Shown: piece after piece, positions 62,968 to 64,000 of the stretch
Position numbering within the stretch: position 1 is the stretch's first letter
Layout of the letters: every line of letters starts with the position of its first letter
DNA from: Bacillus multifaciens
GTDB taxonomy: Bacteria; Bacillota; Bacilli; Bacillales; Bacillaceae_G
Direction of reading: 5' to 3'
DNA length: 64,000 nt
Assembly (NCBI RefSeq): GCF_030756675.1
Contig: NZ_JAVBXD010000003.1
Span: forward strand, 1 to 64,000
Position numbers and translations under genes: made by a program
The notes under the pieces: generated by a model
The model's database searches: none
What the model was told of the DNA's origin: nothing
The model's input: only the letters and a program-made list of their open reading frames with translations

Positions 62968-64000
62968 ATGAAAAATACGTTGAAGCTATTGTTCTTTTTA
63001 ATTGGTTTATTTACGGTATTTATTTCGCTGCGTCTATTTATTGATGTAACATTTTATTCAGATGTAATTGGCATTAAAGATATTTCATTTTTAGGCATTT
63101 TAAGTGTTTTATTTACAATATCAGGTTTTTTAATTGGTTTTGTCATTTTTTTAGAAAATCGTCATCCATCGAAAACATTAACTTGGTTAATGGTGCTTGG
63201 CATTTTTCCGGTAGTTGGTTTTTTTGCATATCTTCTGTTTGGACAAAATTTTCGACGGAAACGAATGTTTCAAAAGAAAGCGCTTTTAGACGAGCAAGCA
63301 TTTTTACAATATAAAGGGCATGAATACAATCAAAATCGTATATTGAAAAAGCATGGCCATCAAGAATTATTATTTCGTTTAGCTGATCGTTTAGGGGCAT
63401 TGAATATTTCCTTTCATACGGAAACGAAAGTATTAACAAATGGAAAAGAGACATTTGAAGCTATTTTAGACGGATTGAAAAAGGCAAAACATCATATTCA
63501 TATGGAATATTATATTGTGCGTGATGATAAAATTGGCACAAAAATTAAGGACATCCTTATCCAAAAAGCAAAAGAGGGTGTGGTCGTTCGATTTTTATAT
63601 GATGCTGTAGGGAGTTTTAAACTTTCAAACACATATATTGAGGAATTGAACAATGCCGGTGTTGAAATGGTCCCATTTTTTCCTGTGCGTTTTCCGATTT
63701 TAAATGACAAAATTAACTATCGAAATCACCGGAAAATTATTGTTGTTGACGGAAATGAAGGGTTTGTGGGTGGTTTAAACATTGGTGACGAGTATTTAGG
63801 AGAAAATAAATATTTTGGTTTTTGGCGAGACACTCATTTATATTTACGAGGCGAAGCAGTGCGAAGTTTACAACTTATCTTTTTACAGGATTGGTTTTAT
63901 ATGACAGGGGAGGCTGTATTAACTCCTGATTATTTACAGGCGGATGTTGTAAAAGGGGAAGAACAGGGCGGAGTGCAGCTCGTTGCAGGCGGGCCTGATA
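62968..64000 (+). CDS. cls: Cardiolipin synthase (partial, runs off the window)
   Basis: The first 344 codons of a cardiolipin synthase; no stop before the window ends. Two N-terminal membrane segments (about 7-25 and 36-60) plus a third near 67-87 precede the first phospholipase-D HKD motif, HRKIIVVDG near residues 255-263, followed by FVGGLNIGDEY. AAGGGGGCC precedes the ATG. It condenses two phosphatidylglycerols to cardiolipin. The second HKD motif is expected beyond the window edge. Full-length members are about 500-515 residues. Confidence 0.92.
   Translation, partial: MKNTLKLLFFLIGLFTVFISLRLFIDVTFYSDVIGIKDISFLGILSVLFTISGFLIGFVIFLENRHPSKTLTWLMVLGIFPVVGFFAYLLFGQNFRRKRMFQKKALLDEQAFLQYKGHEYNQNRILKKHGHQELLFRLADRLGALNISFHTETKVLTNGKETFEAILDGLKKAKHHIHMEYYIVRDDKIGTKIKDILIQKAKEGVVVRFLYDAVGSFKLSNTYIEELNNAGVEMVPFFPVRFPILNDKINYRNHRKIIVVDGNEGFVGGLNIGDEYLGENKYFGFWRDTHLYLRGEAVRSLQLIFLQDWFYMTGEAVLTPDYLQADVVKGEEQGGVQLVAGGPD

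Overview
The window is a 64 kb stretch of chromosome from a low-GC, spore-forming Firmicute, almost certainly a member of the Bacillus cereus group. Supporting this are a full gerP spore-coat operon, Spo0E-, ComK-, ComZ-, MecA-, Spx- and SigI/RsgI-type regulators, PrsA and SipV-type secretion factors, strong AGGAGG ribosome binding sites, and a gene order that follows Bacillus subtilis blocks (yhjE-sipV-addBA-gerP-yisI-yisK-yisL-yisN-asnO; yitT-yitU; yjzC-clpB-yjzD-yjaU-yjaV-comZ-fabH-fabF-yjaZ-yjbA-trpS-opp-spx-terC-mecA). No tRNA, rRNA, prophage, CRISPR array or intact IS transposase is visible.

Layout. 1-4.3 kb: a stand-alone gerPF paralogue, a DUF1648 membrane protein, and a sigma-I module (secreted DUF5667 protein behind a sigma-I-type promoter, sigI, rsgI). 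4.3-10.9 kb: HAD phosphatase, glyoxylate-shunt operon aceB-aceA, comK, a secreted amidase, a cold-shock gene. 11-19.8 kb: DedA-like protein, signal peptidase, addB-addA. 19.9-22.4 kb: gerPABCDEF (minus strand) with a miniature transposable element inserted in the end of gerPE, then a short Spo0E-like gene. 22.6-31.4 kb: yisK, rocD, yisL, yisN, asnO, an ammonium transporter with an internal in-frame deletion, and a membrane-anchored GH13-like protein that has lost its catalytic residues. 31.4-42.2 kb: yajQ, cvfB, prsA, yitT, small spore-type genes, yitU, a candidate small RNA, yjzC, CtsR-controlled clpB, yjaU, yjaV, comZ. 42.4-46.5 kb: an RND efflux pump divergent from a frameshifted TetR regulator, with three copies of a 14-bp operator between them. 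46.6-52.9 kb: FapR-controlled fabH-fabF, yjaZ, yjbA, and trpS behind a T-box leader. 53-64 kb: oppBCDF with oppA last, spx, terC, mecA and the start of a cardiolipin synthase gene.

Functional themes are sporulation and germination (gerP, Spo0E-like), envelope stress and secretion (SigI/RsgI, SipV, PrsA, amidase), competence and proteolysis control (ComK, MecA, ComZ, Spx, ClpB), recombination repair (AddAB), fatty acid initiation (FabH/FabF) and peptide uptake (Opp).

Spaces between genes are unusually rich in dispersed repeats: about seven copies of a ~155-bp element (bcr1-like), three or four copies of a hairpin-rich element, two MITE-like elements with 12-bp terminal inverted repeats and 8-bp target duplications, and a GC-rich 122-bp tandem array between the trpS T-box and trpS. 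The most informative anomalies are the gerPE insertion (its ancestral end can be reconstructed), the A9 frameshift in the pump regulator, the ammonium transporter deletion, the dead amylase-like protein, the sigma-I promoter loop, a candidate sRNA, and what may be a vestige of an oppA leader in front of oppB. All assignments were made by reading the sequence; no database search was run.
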